Shown here piece after piece: positions 45,764 to 59,765 of a DNA stretch of 64,000 nt; position 1 is the first letter of the stretch, and every line of letters starts with the position of its first letter. Below the pieces are notes generated by a model that worked only from the letters and a program-made list of their open reading frames with translations, was not told the origin of the DNA and searched no databases. A program made the position numbers and the translations under genes. This stretch comes from Chalara sp. BL73. Its lineage: Eukaryota > Ascomycota > Leotiomycetes > Helotiales. The DNA lies in the NCBI GenBank assembly GCA_918026815.1, contig CAKJVC010000191.1, forward strand, positions 124,001 through 188,000, read 5' to 3'.

Positions 45764-48700
45764 CTATCGTAACCGTTGTTCCCTTGCCCACTGGTTATCC
45801 GTATGCCCTTGCACATTCTTCAGGTATCGGTTAAACTCCTTTGATGTTCTCAAAGCTTGCTCGACATGTTCCCAGTCAAGCCTCTCTTTCCGATGGATTG
45901 CCAACTGTCGCGCAGTAGTCATCGCGTTTCGAATCTAAATGTATAGTGTTAAAAAATAGTTGCAATCTGCGGACAAGCTATCCGAAACGAGAGCTCAGTT
46001 TGGTATAAAAGCACCTTACTTACTTGTCTACCGTTCAATTTGAAGTCATCAGAAGCCATTTCGTCAAGATGGGATTCTAGGTCGCTGATGTTAGCATTCT
46101 GACCAGTCTCTTCCAGCACTTCAATAAAGTTCTTCCAAATTGTTCGCCGTGCTGATTTTGTGAGGTCTTCATAGTGCAATGCGACTTGTATACGTGACTT
46201 GAATGCTTCGTCAAATGTTCCGACCCTGTTGCTCGTCATGATGAGGATGCCGTCGTAGTATTCAAGAATCCGAAGAAAGATTGACACGAGGCTATTTCGC
46301 TCAAGGTCTGCTGTTGTTCGCTCTTCTAGGAACACATCTGCCTCATCAAGAAGTAATACACAATTCCACACCTTAGCTAAATAAAGTACTTTCTCAAGGT
46401 ATTCTTCGACATGCTCCGCGCTTGTTCCAATGTCACCACACGTGACCCTATAGAGTGGCTTCTCAGCGATTTCAGCCACGCTTTCTGCGGTGAGTGTTTT
46501 GCCTGTTCCAGGACCACCATGCAATAGTATCATAAGTCCATTCCCTTTCCCCTCAATTATATCTTCAGAGCGCTCGACATCAATGCGAACTTCAACTAAA
46601 GCAGTAATAAGCTCTTTCGTCTTAGGCTCCAGGACAAGTCTATCAAAAGCCTTTTTATTCCACTCGATAGGGTGTACTCCCTGCACATCCAATTTGACCC
46701 ATGATTTCTCTTGAAGTATAAACGCCACCACTATGGGAGGAAGTAGAAGAACCATTGTATCATCCGGCTCACCGTCTTTGGAGATTTTTTCCGGCCATGG
46801 ATCAAAACGAGCCCTTCTTGTGTGTTGCCTCGCCCCAGAAGGGGCGCCACGCCCTGGGATCTCAAGCATGTATTTACTTGGTCTACCTCTTATCTTGCGA
46901 TGCATTCTAGTATACGTAAATGTATCAACGATAACCCGTGTATGATAATAGTGACGTGATTTCGTGCTGTCTGGGCCAGTGTAGCACCCAAAATGCATTT
47001 TCTTCATTGTCCAGTACTTTCGTCCTCTTCGTCTTAAGTCCTCGATACTATTGTCCTTTACCAGGGATATTGGAATGAATGGGAGATTGTTGATTGTACA
47101 GTTCTGAGAGAGAGGCAGTGTGATCTTAAGCATCATCTCATCCCTTTCTAACCATGCACCGTCGTATTTCCACGACCAGCACGGTAGAACTAGAGTCTCA
47201 TTGTAAACAATTGGCCAATCATTTACGACATATGCTGTGCCAGAAGAATGCTCGAATACAATGTCGTTCGGGCGATAAAGCTTTTCAATGTGTTTTTCAG
47301 TTATGATTCCCTGCTCGATCTGGTGTCTTGCCTCAGAATATTCATGACCGCAATTTTCTTCCAGAAAATCGACTAGAGCAGCCAAATGACCTTTGGTAGA
47401 ACCAGTAGCTGCCTTCTCTATTTCGCTTATCAATGCTTGATGATGATAAAAGAACAGATATGGGGCGTTCATCTCTGCTATTCTCTTGCCATCCGTACCA
47501 CTCCGGACCCTGGACTCTGGGAAAGCGCATAATGCAATATTCTCCAGCTCTTTCTGCAGCAAGGGGGAAACAATATGCAAACGCTCAGCTCTTGGGGATC
47601 GTTCTGAGCCAGGGCCTCCGATGGCTCTGACCCGCCTGTTTCCATGACAAGTGTGTTCCTTGATCACAATGAAAGATATCTCGGGATGTTGAGAGCAATA
47701 ACGAGTAAAGTCTAGTATTGGCTCCTTCGCTACCAATGCATCGGCTTGAAAATTATCCAAAAACTGATGAACTGGGGCATCTGTGTAAACGAATTGGTCG
47801 TGATTATGTTCTGGTGCCTCGCAGAAAATACGATGAAGTATTTGCATTTGAGGCTTTATTTCCTTGGTACTGTTTGACTGACTGCTGTCCCTACGTTGTC
47901 CTGTAATATTGTTTGCGGATACAGGTGGCAGCGGTAGTCCTAATGCTTGCGGGCGAGTCAATAGGTCGTCCAAAAAATTTCGCTCTGCTCGAATGCCCTC
48001 TATGGTATCTAGCAAATAACCAATTACCAGTGCTTGTGGAGAATCGCTGTGTAGGTCTATTCCGAGCTGATCCTCAACGGCGCGACCTAAAGTAGCTCCA
48101 AATTTTCCCACGACCGGCCCCTCGGGAGCCCCTTCTGTCTTAGTTCCAAGCCCAGCTAAGCCATTGAACACTGATGATTTCCAAGCTTTGACAAGCATCC
48201 GCCTTGAAAAGTTTTGCATAAAACATTTGGGTGTCTGAGGTTCATTGTCAAGATCTCGAAGGGCCTTCAAGTCAGACTCCGAGCGCCTCCTTGTGGGAAT
48301 ACGGAGATCATTTCGCCAGTTATATGGCGCAAACCGCTCACTATTAGACCATGTATCCTTAAATGCTGGTCTCCACCCAAAGCGATTATCTCCAGGTAAT
48401 ACTCTCTGTAAAATTGTTGATTCTTCTGGCCTTGACATTGAGTTCATAGAGTATGACGCTGGGAGTGGAATCGGCACTGGAGGTGCCTTTGGCAGTATAC
48501 TCGGTCTAATTAGGGATCTTGCCGACCGAGGAATAAAGGGATCAAGTTGTACTGGAGGAGGAGGGCCTGGGCCTCGTATAGGAGCAGAGCTATGAGGATT
48601 GGTGTTTGTCAAGAAAGGAAGTGCAGGTGACTGAGGCCGAGGAGGTATATTCTTGGGTTGGATATTGGGCTCTCCATCTGGGACTGTGCTAGAAACAGCT

Positions 48701-49010
48701 AATATGTTGGCTAGAAGTCCTTGAGTATTGTCACGGGATATGGTCTGTAGAGCGGATTCATGCAAAACATTCTTAGGCTCCTCATCGTTTCTTACTTCTC
48801 CCCGAATCTGCTGCAAAGCGTCGTCAAGTTCCGGATTAACGCGTTTCTCTGCCACGCTGGAGGCGCTCGTAAACGAGGAAGAACGCGACATGCTTTCTGT
48901 ATATTTGTAAGCGCTTTGTTCAGCCTCGCCGTATAAGTCATGGAGTAATCATGTGCCTTACCTCCGCCTCCCCTCGGTGCATTGCTAATCAGATCCTTAA
49001 TGGATGCCAT
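45764..49010 (-). CDS. Large AAA+ ATPase with a Pro-rich N-terminal region
   Basis: Predicted 1030 aa from exons 49010-48962, 48896-46024 and 45934-45764 (introns 65 and 89 nt; total divisible by three). It begins MASIKDLISNAPRGGG. The first ~180 residues are disordered and Pro-rich (PIRGPGPPPPVQLDPF). The middle ~400 residues (IVSPLLQKELENIALCAFP..VLPCWSWKYDGAWLERDEM) resemble the conserved region found ahead of the ATPase in many fungal AAA proteins. The ATPase has Walker A GGPGTGKT at ~809-816, Walker B CVLLLDEADVF at ~861-871, sensor-1 IMTSNR, and Arg residues in FKSRIQVALHYEDL. The last exon restores the helical lid (RNAMTTARQLAIHRKERLDWEHVEQAL). Substrate and partner are unknown. Its stop lies 30 bp from that of the facing STAND-like gene. 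Confidence 0.88.
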
Positions 49011-49922
49011 TCCTACCACAATTCACTTCCGATTCAGAACTTACAATAAATGATTACAATTCACAAAGCGGCTAGGTAGCCATGAACCTCAAGGCTGACC
49101 TGTCGTGAAACGAAAGATGCGGCTGACTTGCTGGGCATTGGCAAGTTCTCCTTGCGCTGTGCCCCGCACCTGCGTCTGCAACTGCATGGTGTGTCAGCCC
49201 ATGGCTTACTATTACTTGCAATGGAGCACCATTTTTAGCGATAGGTTTATCCAAATGGTATATCAATCATCTAAAAATCGTTGAATGTTAAGCTATGAAC
49301 TGGATTATGGATGCGGTTGAAGGTTTTGGTGGGACTTCCCGCTCTACTAGTCCGTATTGAAAGAAGTCAAAACGGCCTTCTGCGGATCTATTGCTGCTTT
49401 TTAACTTCGTTTTGGTAAATAGACCAAACTCTTCCTTCTTGATGGATAAAAAGCAGAGATAGAAATTGTGCATCATTTGAGAAAGCAGTTGTTCTATGGC
49501 CAGTTTATTGAAAACAAACTACATGCCAAGTTTAGATCGAATTTTATTCATAATAGAAAAGTTCCCCGACCGAAAGAAAATAGTAAGAGGATATGAACAA
49601 TCGCGCGTTGGTTGTGGCCGCTAAATACTGTCGAGACATTCATCATTACCATCTAATCTAAATTTCTGTTTTATGTCACGACACGTGATTTGTTAAGTAT
49701 ACACTTCAAAATCCAACACATGTATTCTGCCAGGTTGAAACCAGAAATAGAATTTACCTCAGCCGCTATAGAAAATTCAGAGCTGGTAATTCCCAACAGA
49801 ATGGCTCAACAGGAGAGCACGAAACGAGTCACATTCCGAAAGCTTCGCGTTGGGGCATAGAATTAGGATTGCATTCCACGCACGGCTTGGGGCATTCCTT
49901 CAGAAACGACACATTACAAACA
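49011..49922. other. 0.9 kb spacer, no supported gene
   Basis: Holds the AAA+ promoter on the left and the small secreted protein promoter on the right. No other feature recognised. Confidence 0.45.
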
Positions 49923-49934
49923 GGGTATATATAC
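49923..49934 (+). promoter_or_regulatory. Probable TATA box of the small secreted protein gene
   Basis: GGGTATATATACC, about 100 bp upstream of the ATG at 50033, in a position suited to a core promoter. It suggests a regulated, possibly strong promoter. Confidence 0.5.
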
Positions 49935-50032
49935 CGCTCGAGCGTGGTGTGAAAGCTATGGAAGACCGACAATCCGCTTCCCTCTGACCGTCTGTAAATT
50001 TCCCAAACCAAAAAAAATAAAGACAATCAACC

Positions 50033-50430
50033 ATGCGTCTCAAGTCCATCATCCTCTACGCGCTCGTCCCACTGGCGCTGGCCAACCCAATCGCACTGCC
50101 CCAGCCCGAGGTGAGTAGCCATACCATTCACCCGTTCCTCGGCCAAAGCCTGACAAACCTTAGACCGCAGGTCTGCCAGGCGCGGACTTGCTAGGGAAGC
50201 TCCCGCTCCCAGAGCCGGTACAAGGGCTCGTCGCCACGATCCTCGCGCTCGTCGAAGGAATTCTAAAAAGCCTCACGGGCGGCCCACTTGGCGGTCTTAC
50301 GGCGGCACTTCCTATTCCACTACCTCTTCCTCTCCCGGGTCTATCAGATCCGCCAGCCGCAGGTGGCGGCTCAAAACCTGGTGCACTTCCGGGCTTGCCC
50401 GGGCTTCCGCTTAAAAGACCAACCACGTAG
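50033..50430 (+). CDS. Small secreted Pro/Leu/Gly-rich protein
   Basis: Predicted 114 aa from exons 50033-50110 and 50164-50430 (intron 53 nt; total divisible by three). The signal peptide MRLKSIILYALVPLALANPI is clear. The mature part contains one amphipathic helix (VQGLVATILALVEGILKSLT) followed by a Pro/Leu/Gly-rich tail with alternating motifs (ALPIPLPLPLPGL, GALPGLPGLPLKR). There is no cysteine, so it is not a hydrophobin, CFEM protein or typical disulfide-bonded effector. The exon is distinctly GC-rich compared with its surroundings. It could be a surface-active or wall-associated protein; no family is recognised. Confidence 0.72.
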
Positions 50431-50718
50431 ATTATGAACGACTTGAACAAGGAGTATATGAGAAGGTGGTGGGTGGGAAAGGTCGATCAAGATTTTCAGA
50501 ACTGAATAGATTCGAGGATAGTAGATTGTTAGGGTTCTTTCGGTGTGTGTTAGAAAAGAATGTATTTTGATATCTGATACAAAACATGGCCGGTGCTAAT
50601 CGCAGATGATTCAAAGCAATTATTGAGAAATTTCCAAAGAAGCGAAGAGTATTCATTACTTATTACTCGTACTACTTTTATCTTAAGCTTTCCGCGCTCA
50701 ATTTGTCTATATGCATTC

Positions 50719-53179
50719 TCATTGCGTATCAACAAGAAAGCGATCCACAAACTTAAAAGTCTTCAAACCTCCTTCAAAAGCACTCACAAAGCCAGAAATG
50801 TCCGTACTATTGCCGCTAAATACACCAGGAGTGGTAGTTGCACCAGCAAGCTGCAAAACGGGTGTTGCAGAACCCAGCGCGCCGACAGGTTTTCCCCAGC
50901 GGTAACCATCAACCAAAATCTGGAGCGGGCGATTGGCGGGGAAGTAGGTTGAGCTCGTCCCATTAGTGAACAAGCTCTCAGCCCCAGAAGCAACAATGAT
51001 ACCATCAAAGACGGATGCATCAGCAGATGAATAGGTAATGTTTATTCCAGGAGCGAGGATTTCGCCAACGATGGCAGTCGTCACGCCTGAAGACTTGAGA
51101 GCCTCGGCAATAGAAGCTGCTTGGGTAAGGCTGTCCTCCGACTTCACGCTAGCAAGAACAGCTATACTTAGTGTGGCGATGGTAGGCAGAGTGTCGTTGA
51201 AGATTGAAACAAAAGAAGTGCTGTTGTCGTGGTAAAAAGTTGGATCAGGTGCCGGAGCGTCCAGACCAATGACCTCAGCTACACGCTTAGCAATATCGTT
51301 GCTGACACGGTTGAGCTGGATCAAGACATTGCTTTTCACAACCTCGGATTGAAGATGTGAGACCTCAAACCGGATGGCATTAATCACGAACTGCTGCTCA
51401 ACGGGAAGCAATGAGTTGTAGAAAAGTCGTGGCTGAGTCCAGACATCCGCAAATGTCGAGGATACTTTGCGAATCAAATTGCCACTTGCAGTGCGGCCAG
51501 GAGAGGTGAAGAATCCTCTTCCTGTATTTTGGGTTGCTTGCTTTGGTGATCCATTGTTCAGAGTATTGGGCGAGTAAGCTTCAGTGTTGAGATGAATGAA
51601 GTTCTGTCCTGCGCCATCGCGATTGTTGTTGTGGATAGCTACATGAGGACGATTGATTGGAAGCTGTTCAAAATTGGGGCCGCCATGACGGTTGAGCTGG
51701 GTGTCTAAGTAAGAAAAGAGGCGACCTTGGAGCAATGGATCTTCACTAAAGTCTATGCCACGAACAACGTGGCCAGGTTGGAACTGCCTAATATTAGCAT
51801 AAAGATATTACAATTAAATTGTAGTAGAACAAACAAAACCGAACACATACCATAACCTGCTCCGTTTCAGCGAAGTAATTTCGTGGGTTGCGATCGAGTT
51901 TCATAACTCCCAGTAGCTTGACTGGCACCAATTCCTCTGGAATAATTTTTGTAGGATCAAGCAAGTCAAATCCAAAGGTCAGAGCATCCTTCTCATCAAC
52001 AATTTGCACTCCCAACTCCCATTCTGGTCCATTTCCAGATGCAATGGCGTCCCAAAGATCAGCCCTGTGAAAATCGGCGTTCTTACCAGCCAAGACTTGA
52101 GCCTCTTCCCAAACCAAGCTTGCCTTTCCCTGCTTGGTTTTCCAATGCCACTTCACAAGCTTTGATTCACCAGAGTCGGTGACAAGGCGAAAGGTGTGAA
52201 TTCCAAATCCATCCATATGGCGGTATGACCTTGGGATACCGTTTCCGGCCATTGCCCAAAAGAGGGTATGTAAAGAGCTGGGCTGTTGGCTAAAAAAATC
52301 CCAAGCTGAATCATGAGCTGTCGCTCCCTGAGGAATTTCTTTATCAGGGCTTGGCTTGACTGCATGAATCAAATCTGGGAAAAGAATTGCGTCTTGGATG
52401 AAAAATACAGGAATGTTGTTTCCAACAATATCTAAAGACGTTAGAGAGTATTAATATATAGAGGAGAATATATACCGAAGTTTCCTTCATCTGTATAGAA
52501 TCTAGTTGCGAAGCCATGGACATCTCGGGCTGTATCTGCACTTCCTCGACTTCCAGCGACAGTAGAAAAACGGACAAAGACTGGTGTTTTCTTTCCAGCA
52601 GCACCGAGGAATGAAGCAGCCGTAATATTGCTGAAGTCGGCATAACTAGTAAAGGTGCCATGTGCACCTGCACCACGAGCATGAACTGCTCTTTCCGGAA
52701 CCTGTGATAAAGAATTAGTGGGAGGCAGTATACTTCGACAACATAAACTTACTCTTTCATGGTCAAAATGCTGGATCTTCTGGCGGAAAATGAAGTCCTC
52801 AAGTAAAGTTGGGCCACGCTCTCCCGCCTTCAAGCTGAGGTTGTCTTGAATAGGACCTCCGACATCCGTAGTCAGGAAGGAATCGGTATCGTCTATGGTA
52901 AATTGTTTCAGAAAGTCCGAATGAGTTGACAGGTCAACCTATCACGATCTTACTGTCAGCTCACTTATTTAGAAAGCATAAGCTTCATTGTGCCTTAGAA
53001 ACGGCATGCAAATCGTAATGTTCACAAGTCTCCACAGATCAAAGGCATAATGAACTCCATATCAAGGTTACACTCACATCACTTTCGTCTCTTGGCTTGA
53101 GAGCCGGGTTGCTGTCCATGTATGGGCATACTGCGTATGTCAAACCCGATAGGGCAAGAAGAACATATGGAGAAAGCAT
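50719..53179 (-). CDS. Large-subunit secreted catalase (with C-terminal flavodoxin-like domain)
   Basis: A haem enzyme that splits hydrogen peroxide, here the secreted clade of fungal large catalases, roughly 720 aa. A signal peptide ([16 protein letters not shown]) is followed by [10 protein letters not shown], and an intron begins at 53077. The catalytic His lies in [10 protein letters not shown], the distal substrate channel in [19 protein letters not shown], then [13 protein letters not shown]. The proximal haem-ligand Tyr lies in [10 protein letters not shown]. The final ~150 residues ([52 protein letters not shown]) form the class I glutamine amidotransferase/flavodoxin-like domain of large catalases. 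Introns fall near 52938-53077, 52700-52750, 52430-52475 and 51785-51850. It likely acts in oxidative defence outside the cell. Confidence 0.94.
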
Positions 53180-56100
53180 AGTGAGTAAGACAGAGAAATA
53201 GCAAAGCTGTGACAGTCAAGAAACCAACCATAAGGTAAAAACAGAGGACAGATACCCAGCTTTATACTTTATACGCCCAAAGTTTAGAACTCGACTTAGT
53301 GCTCATAGACATGGGTCACAAAGACTAATTGACAGCCATGCACTCTTGAGATTTGAAAAGGGGCAGGTTGGAAAGTGGATCGATGAGCACCTGCCGTCTA
53401 CCATCCACTAACGATCAACTAAACTGAGTGGAAATGGCAACCGTAGCCCAGGCCATTTTGTAAGGCTTGTGTAGCATGATATCTGATCAGGCAGGCAGGC
53501 AGGCAAACATTGGATGACGAACTGGGCATGGTGATTGGGGAACAAGAATAACTTCCATCAACGCGTACACCCATCCTGTTTGTTTCCTCCTCCCCCCTGA
53601 GAACCAACAAATTGTTTTTTTCTTCTTCTTTTCTTTTCAATAACATTGGCATTGTTATATATATAGAATCCATTCCAGTACAGTACAGAATAATATTTGG
53701 CGTGCCGTTGGACCGCCCCCTAACTGGGTACTGCCGGGGTGGGCACTATGTGTGACACGCATGCGGCTACCTGCAGTGACAGGACATTTTCGCATTGCAT
53801 AAACCAATAGAATCCTAGTAGATGACTTCGCCAAGGGCTTGCCCAACGTCTTCCTGGGCCGAACCAATTGCCGTGACCGGATATATGACGGCATCTGTCG
53901 GAAACACAAAGACGGAAATTCATAGCTTGGACAGGCGATCACTGGATTATTCTTAGCGAACATCTAAATATGTCAACTTCACCCCGAAGCGAGTGCATAA
54001 TCATAAGATTTTGTTGCCAATTTTCCCTTCGCATGCAGATAATCACAATATCGCCTTCCTTAAAGTAGTCTTGACGGCTCGGCGGCGCTACTTCTCGCAG
54101 TAAAGAAGCGTGTAGAAGAAAATTGTATCGTTGTCACTGCCAAGCTCATATGAGCTTCGTAAGTAGAACAATTGGTGATCTTGTGTGGGATTATGAGATG
54201 CTCGTAAAAACAGGAAAAATACCTGCTAGTCTAAATTGAGCTTGACCACCAACGAGGGAAACCAATTGCACTTCGGAGATGAGCAGAGAGGAGAACCCAT
54301 GCCGGTAAAGACACGATATGATGGTAGCATGAACCCATGGGGTGGTGACCAGGATTCTCCAGATCGCGTACACCAGACGTCAAACTTTGATCCATTGGGG
54401 AAGGAGTTGGTAATCTTCTGTCATACAGACCGAGGCAATAATGAGCAGAAGGATAGGGATAAGGATTGAGACGCGAACTAGTAAGATTTGGCTGACGAAT
54501 GTCTATCAAATGATTTGTGCATATGATGGTGACCTCCGAGTTATATCCCGAGTTGCGCTAGGATCATGGAGCCGGGAGACAACTATTAGGCGAGTAGATC
54601 CCTTAAAACAGGATCGATATAGCCTGGCCACAACACACCACTGATCGACATCCTTTGGTACGAGAATCTTCCTTACCACAAGTTTCAGTCAAGGATGCAA
54701 AAAGAGCAGTCTTTTCCGAACACACATAGTTATATCGAATTACCAACCCCATGGTCAGACCTTGACATCTGCGTCCTAGCGCTGCATAATGCAGTGAGGC
54801 AAGCGTGACCGAAATCTGAAGTAAGATTTCGGTGCATGCGCTCATGCTCCCACATTCAAAAATGTCCAATTTTCGCGAGAGAGGTGACCAAAAGGCTGGA
54901 TGCAGTCTACGACTGCTCCAATGGTATGAAATTCCCAAAGACGTTCATTTGGCAGGCAATGAAACAACGCGAATAATATGATTTACAGAACATGGGAGTG
55001 GAAACGATGTGATACTAGCACAACATTTCGAAGAGCCTGATGTGCTTGCACTGACATGCACCCCCCCCACGTCTCTCAATTCCAGAACAAGAGATACCTG
55101 GCGTAAGCTGCTGGGGGATATTGACCTAGTAAAAGCGCCATTTCCCATAACACCATCTCCTGTCATAACCATTGACCAAGCTTTGTTTCGTGGCATGTCC
55201 TGTGTGCTCCTCGTCTTCCTGATTTGAAATATTTTTTTCCGAACATCAATGCATTGTGTGCTTGCAGGCTCGGTCTCTTCTGCGGCTCTGCGGATTTTGA
55301 GTTATCGGAGTTAGAAAGGAATCGTCTTCGTAGCCTTGAGCGCTTCTCCTATTTGCTTCGATGAAAGAGGCGCTGAGGCGATTGAGGCTGCTTGAACAAT
55401 CGCGATGGGCTGTACTTGTCTCCAGTGGTCAAATACCTGTCTCCCTGACGTTTGACTGCTGGCACAGCTTCCTTAATATGGCGGCTACATATATCGATAG
55501 CTGATGAGTACGTGAAGGTGGAAGCACTGAAAGTTATCCTCATGGAAGGTTCGTGGTCGTTAAAGTAAGAAAGTGGGCAGGCTCTTAAGGACGGGCCGCA
55601 GCTGCGGCCACTGCAACTTCGCAGTTGATATACACGCATAGCCCCTCCCTTTCATTATTCTGCCATTTACCCGTTCACTTCATCCGGACTGTATAGGAAA
55701 TACACAAAGGACATGTCGTGTAAATTGGACGTTGATAGGATCGGAATCTCGAAAACATTACCAGTACCGCGGAATTCGATGTAGCAGGACAGATAACCAA
55801 ACCACAACATAGGGATGCCAACTTAAATGACCGAAGATAACACCACCTATCAAAACCATCGCGTTTTCTACCATGATGGTGTTGACCCGGATTCCGTATT
55901 GGTTTTTGATCCTAATGAATGATGTTCAGGCAACAAGGCACCAAAGTTTTCACCACGCCTTTGTTTCTCAGTCACCATCCTCCAAACCATCCATCAATTA
56001 GATAACATGAAATCGAACTTGAGTATTTACAATCTACGATCTCTAATCTCGATATCTGCGCAACTCCTTAGTCATCATCATCGGCTGCTGAAAATGCAAG

Positions 56101-56699
56101 TTCGTCAAGGCATTGATCGTTTACCTTATTATCTCGTTCTGCTACACGTGTTTATGCTTTATTCTATCTATCTCACGAATTGGAGGCGGCTGTGTTAGTG
56201 ATTGATAGATAATATTAAATGCTCATTTTGAGATAAGCATATCACTAAAATCTTTCTCCTTACCAACCCATTATTATTTGATCATACTGGCAATATTCCT
56301 TCCTGCATTCCAGATTTAATCTGTCTTTGCAATATTTCATATACCTTATGGCGCCCCATGCGGGTATAAATTAAGGTAAGGTGGCAATACTTTGTCCTGA
56401 AACCCATTTTGGTGTCACATACTGCTTATATGAGTACCCCTAAAGATATATGACAAGAAGAACAGGTTAGCACCTCCATTCACCATGAAGTATTGACCCA
56501 TTGATCTCTCTTTCAATCACTAGGAACGTGTCTGATTTTAGCATGTTGCGTGACGCCTACAAGAACGCCACTCGGCCAGACATCAACTTAGCGTTTCCCT
56601 GGAACTAAAGAAAATAGCTTGATAAGTTCTGCCTATAGTGTGTATTTGGGGCTCTTTCATCCGGGATATATCAATTCGAAAGTGAGACCAAAAGCTAAT
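53180..56699. other. 3.5 kb spacer, no supported gene
   Basis: Only short frames, none with a recognisable family. It contains a CAGG microsatellite-like stretch near 53488-53505 and a run of eight C at about 55062. The left part should hold the catalase promoter. Confidence 0.4.
53488..53505. repeat. Short CAGG/GGCA tandem repeat
   Basis: Four consecutive CAGG units, too short to be more than a microsatellite. Confidence 0.7.
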
Positions 56700-57603
56700 C
56701 TATCCCTTCTTAGCCCCATCATGAACCACCAAGTACCCATCCGCCGAGCGCCAATCTTTAGGCTGGTACTTCTTCGGAACATGGTCCCAAAAACGGTTGC
56801 TAAAATTCAAGCCAATGTCCATCCACATCTCCTTTGTCATTATCCCCCTGTCATCCGCTTCTCGAAGCTTCTCGGGCTCGATATCCCAGGTCAATTTATT
56901 CAGCAGCAATCTCTTCAACTCGCCTCCCCCTGCCCTACTCGAATAAGCAAAGACAAGCAAATTATCCAGCTCCTCGGCCTTGGCGCACTGGCAAACAAGC
57001 TCGACCAATATCTTCATGACCTCATTCTGCAACTCCACGACGCCAAAACTCTCCGCGAGCTTCCAGATCCGGGCAAGTGCTACGGCTTCAGAAGGAGAGT
57101 CAACATTCTCCTCGAATTCTTTCGTGTACATCCAGTGCACGAACTTGCCAAACACATCGACATCTGTATTCTCCATATTCATAGACTGTGTTTCACCCTC
57201 GACGCATGGGAGGTTAAACTCGTTCTTCAGTACTGGGGAATAGAAGGTGGCAAAATTCTTGTGGACGACGAAGGTTTGTTTTGAACCGTCAGGGCCCACG
57301 TAGAAGGTAACTAGTGGTTGTGGTTTCCTACAGCAGGGTTATTGGAGCAATCAGAGCGAGAATATGGATGACTTACGAGAGAGAAGGCTGTTTCTTCTTG
57401 ATTCCCTTAGTCGTGGTAGTTGGAGGATGCACAGCAGGAGTGGATTCTCGTTGCTTCATTGGTGACGTGGACGACCCTGCAAAGCTTGTCTGCGATGCAT
57501 GGGAGGTATTAGGCTGAGGTGGCTTAGGTTCGACAACTGGTAGATGATCTACGACGGCATCGCTTTGGCTTGTTGATTTCCATGGTGAAATAAGGGGAGC
57601 CAT
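56700..57603 (-). CDS. BTB/POZ-domain protein
   Basis: Predicted 284 aa from exons 57603-57377 and 57327-56700 (intron 49 nt; total divisible by three). The first ~80 residues are disordered, with Pro, Ser and Thr (MAPLISPWKSTSQSD, STSPMKQRESTPAVHP). The BTB fold follows: VGPDGSKQTFVVHKNFATFYSPVLKNEF, then DVDVFGKFVHWMYTKEF, ARIWKLAESFGVVELQNEVMKIL. The C-terminal ~80 residues are helical with no Kelch or zinc-finger repeats. Fungal BTB proteins of this type act as dimerising or Cullin-3 adaptor candidates; the target is unknown. Confidence 0.88.
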
Positions 57604-58973
57604 GATCTATAATGTTTGCAGTTGCTCAGTAGAGTGGGTGTAGATTCCTTTTTTGGAGTTGAAGCGGGTGGTGCGGCATCCTTAGTGTGAGTAGGCTGGA
57701 AAAGTCTGGTACGTATTATAGATTCTGCAAAGCAGATTTTTTTTTCAGTTTCATATTTCGACAGATGCTGGTACACATGGTACTGGTCAAAGTTATGATG
57801 GCAAATTTTGAAGTTAGTAAGACTGATTTGTTGACTTGGTTTTGGCCTTGATGTAAAGTGAGCGTCTGCCATGCAGCTCTGAAATCCTGTCGACCAAGTG
57901 TGAATAATTCTAACACCAGGTAAAATGTGAATCGCCTTTGACTAGACATGTTATATTCACCTTTATGTATCCAATTTTAGGAAATGAAGGCATAAAATCT
58001 TCAAGCAGTGAGAAGCCACTCTGCAAGGCCAACAATTACAGCTTACCAGACATCCGGCTGCTGTAGACCTGGATCTATTCCTTCCTGCGCTTGGGGGATT
58101 CCTTCTCTTCCGTGATACCCATAAACATGCCAATATGCCGCGCAGTATCAGAGGAAGACTTGCATTGTCAGCCTCCGCCTTATGTAACTTCGGGTCCAAG
58201 TTCCCCTCAACCTTATTACATTTGAATACTACCGAAATTTCAGGGCCAGAAGAAACATACATTCAGGGTTCCTCTTAACCCAAAACCTTATTATCCTTAT
58301 GGCTTACTTGCCATCAATTACAGCCCCTATCTTTCCACCTGAGCAGATCTTTTTACTACTCTTTAGGTGCAGAGGAAAGCGTAATCCGTGGACCAGCCGC
58401 CTTGGCTCTAGAGCCTGTGGCTCCGGTATTGACTCTCTACATTTCGATACTTACCCGAGATCCCTATGGGGATCCTGGAGACCATGATTGGCATAGGTAC
58501 TTTGGGGAAGGTGAACAGCAGCAACTCGTTGCATTGTCGAACAACTTGTCTATAAACACAAGATTCATGATTAATCCATTAATGCACCCATGGCGAAAAC
58601 CAATTGAAAGTTGTTTTGAACGGCCGGCTATGTCTGGCAAACTCTTGGAAAGTGAAATATACACTAGTCTTTCACTGTCATCCCTGAGCCTAAGCTGTTA
58701 TCAAGGAAGAAAAGTTGAACGTTGAATTTAAATGCCGGAAGACCTTTATTCCACGACCGATACGCATCCCAATGCCTCATCTCATTATTTATCTGCATCC
58801 GCGTTCATTCGGGCCCTAATCCTTCATCCAAAGTGTAAGCACCCCTTTCGCATATTCAACAATATTGTCACTGCCTAAGTTGGATTCTCCGCTATTCAAC
58901 ACGTTAGCGCCGCAATGACATATAATTCTGGTTTAATATGTTGAGTCTAAGAGCTATGGAGCTGTTTGAGGAA
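57604..58973. other. 1.4 kb spacer, no supported gene
   Basis: No convincing coding frame. The left end is the BTB gene's promoter. Confidence 0.4.

Positions 58974-59765
<792 letters not shown>

Noticed and set aside
46490..46945. Plus-strand frames opposite the AAA+ gene
   Set aside because: Shadows of the ATPase coding sequence.
54945..55196. Minus-strand frame with MVMTGDGV, like the P-type ATPase hinge motif
   Set aside because: Sequence on both sides does not follow the ATPase family and no D-K-T-G-T region exists nearby; the match is too short.
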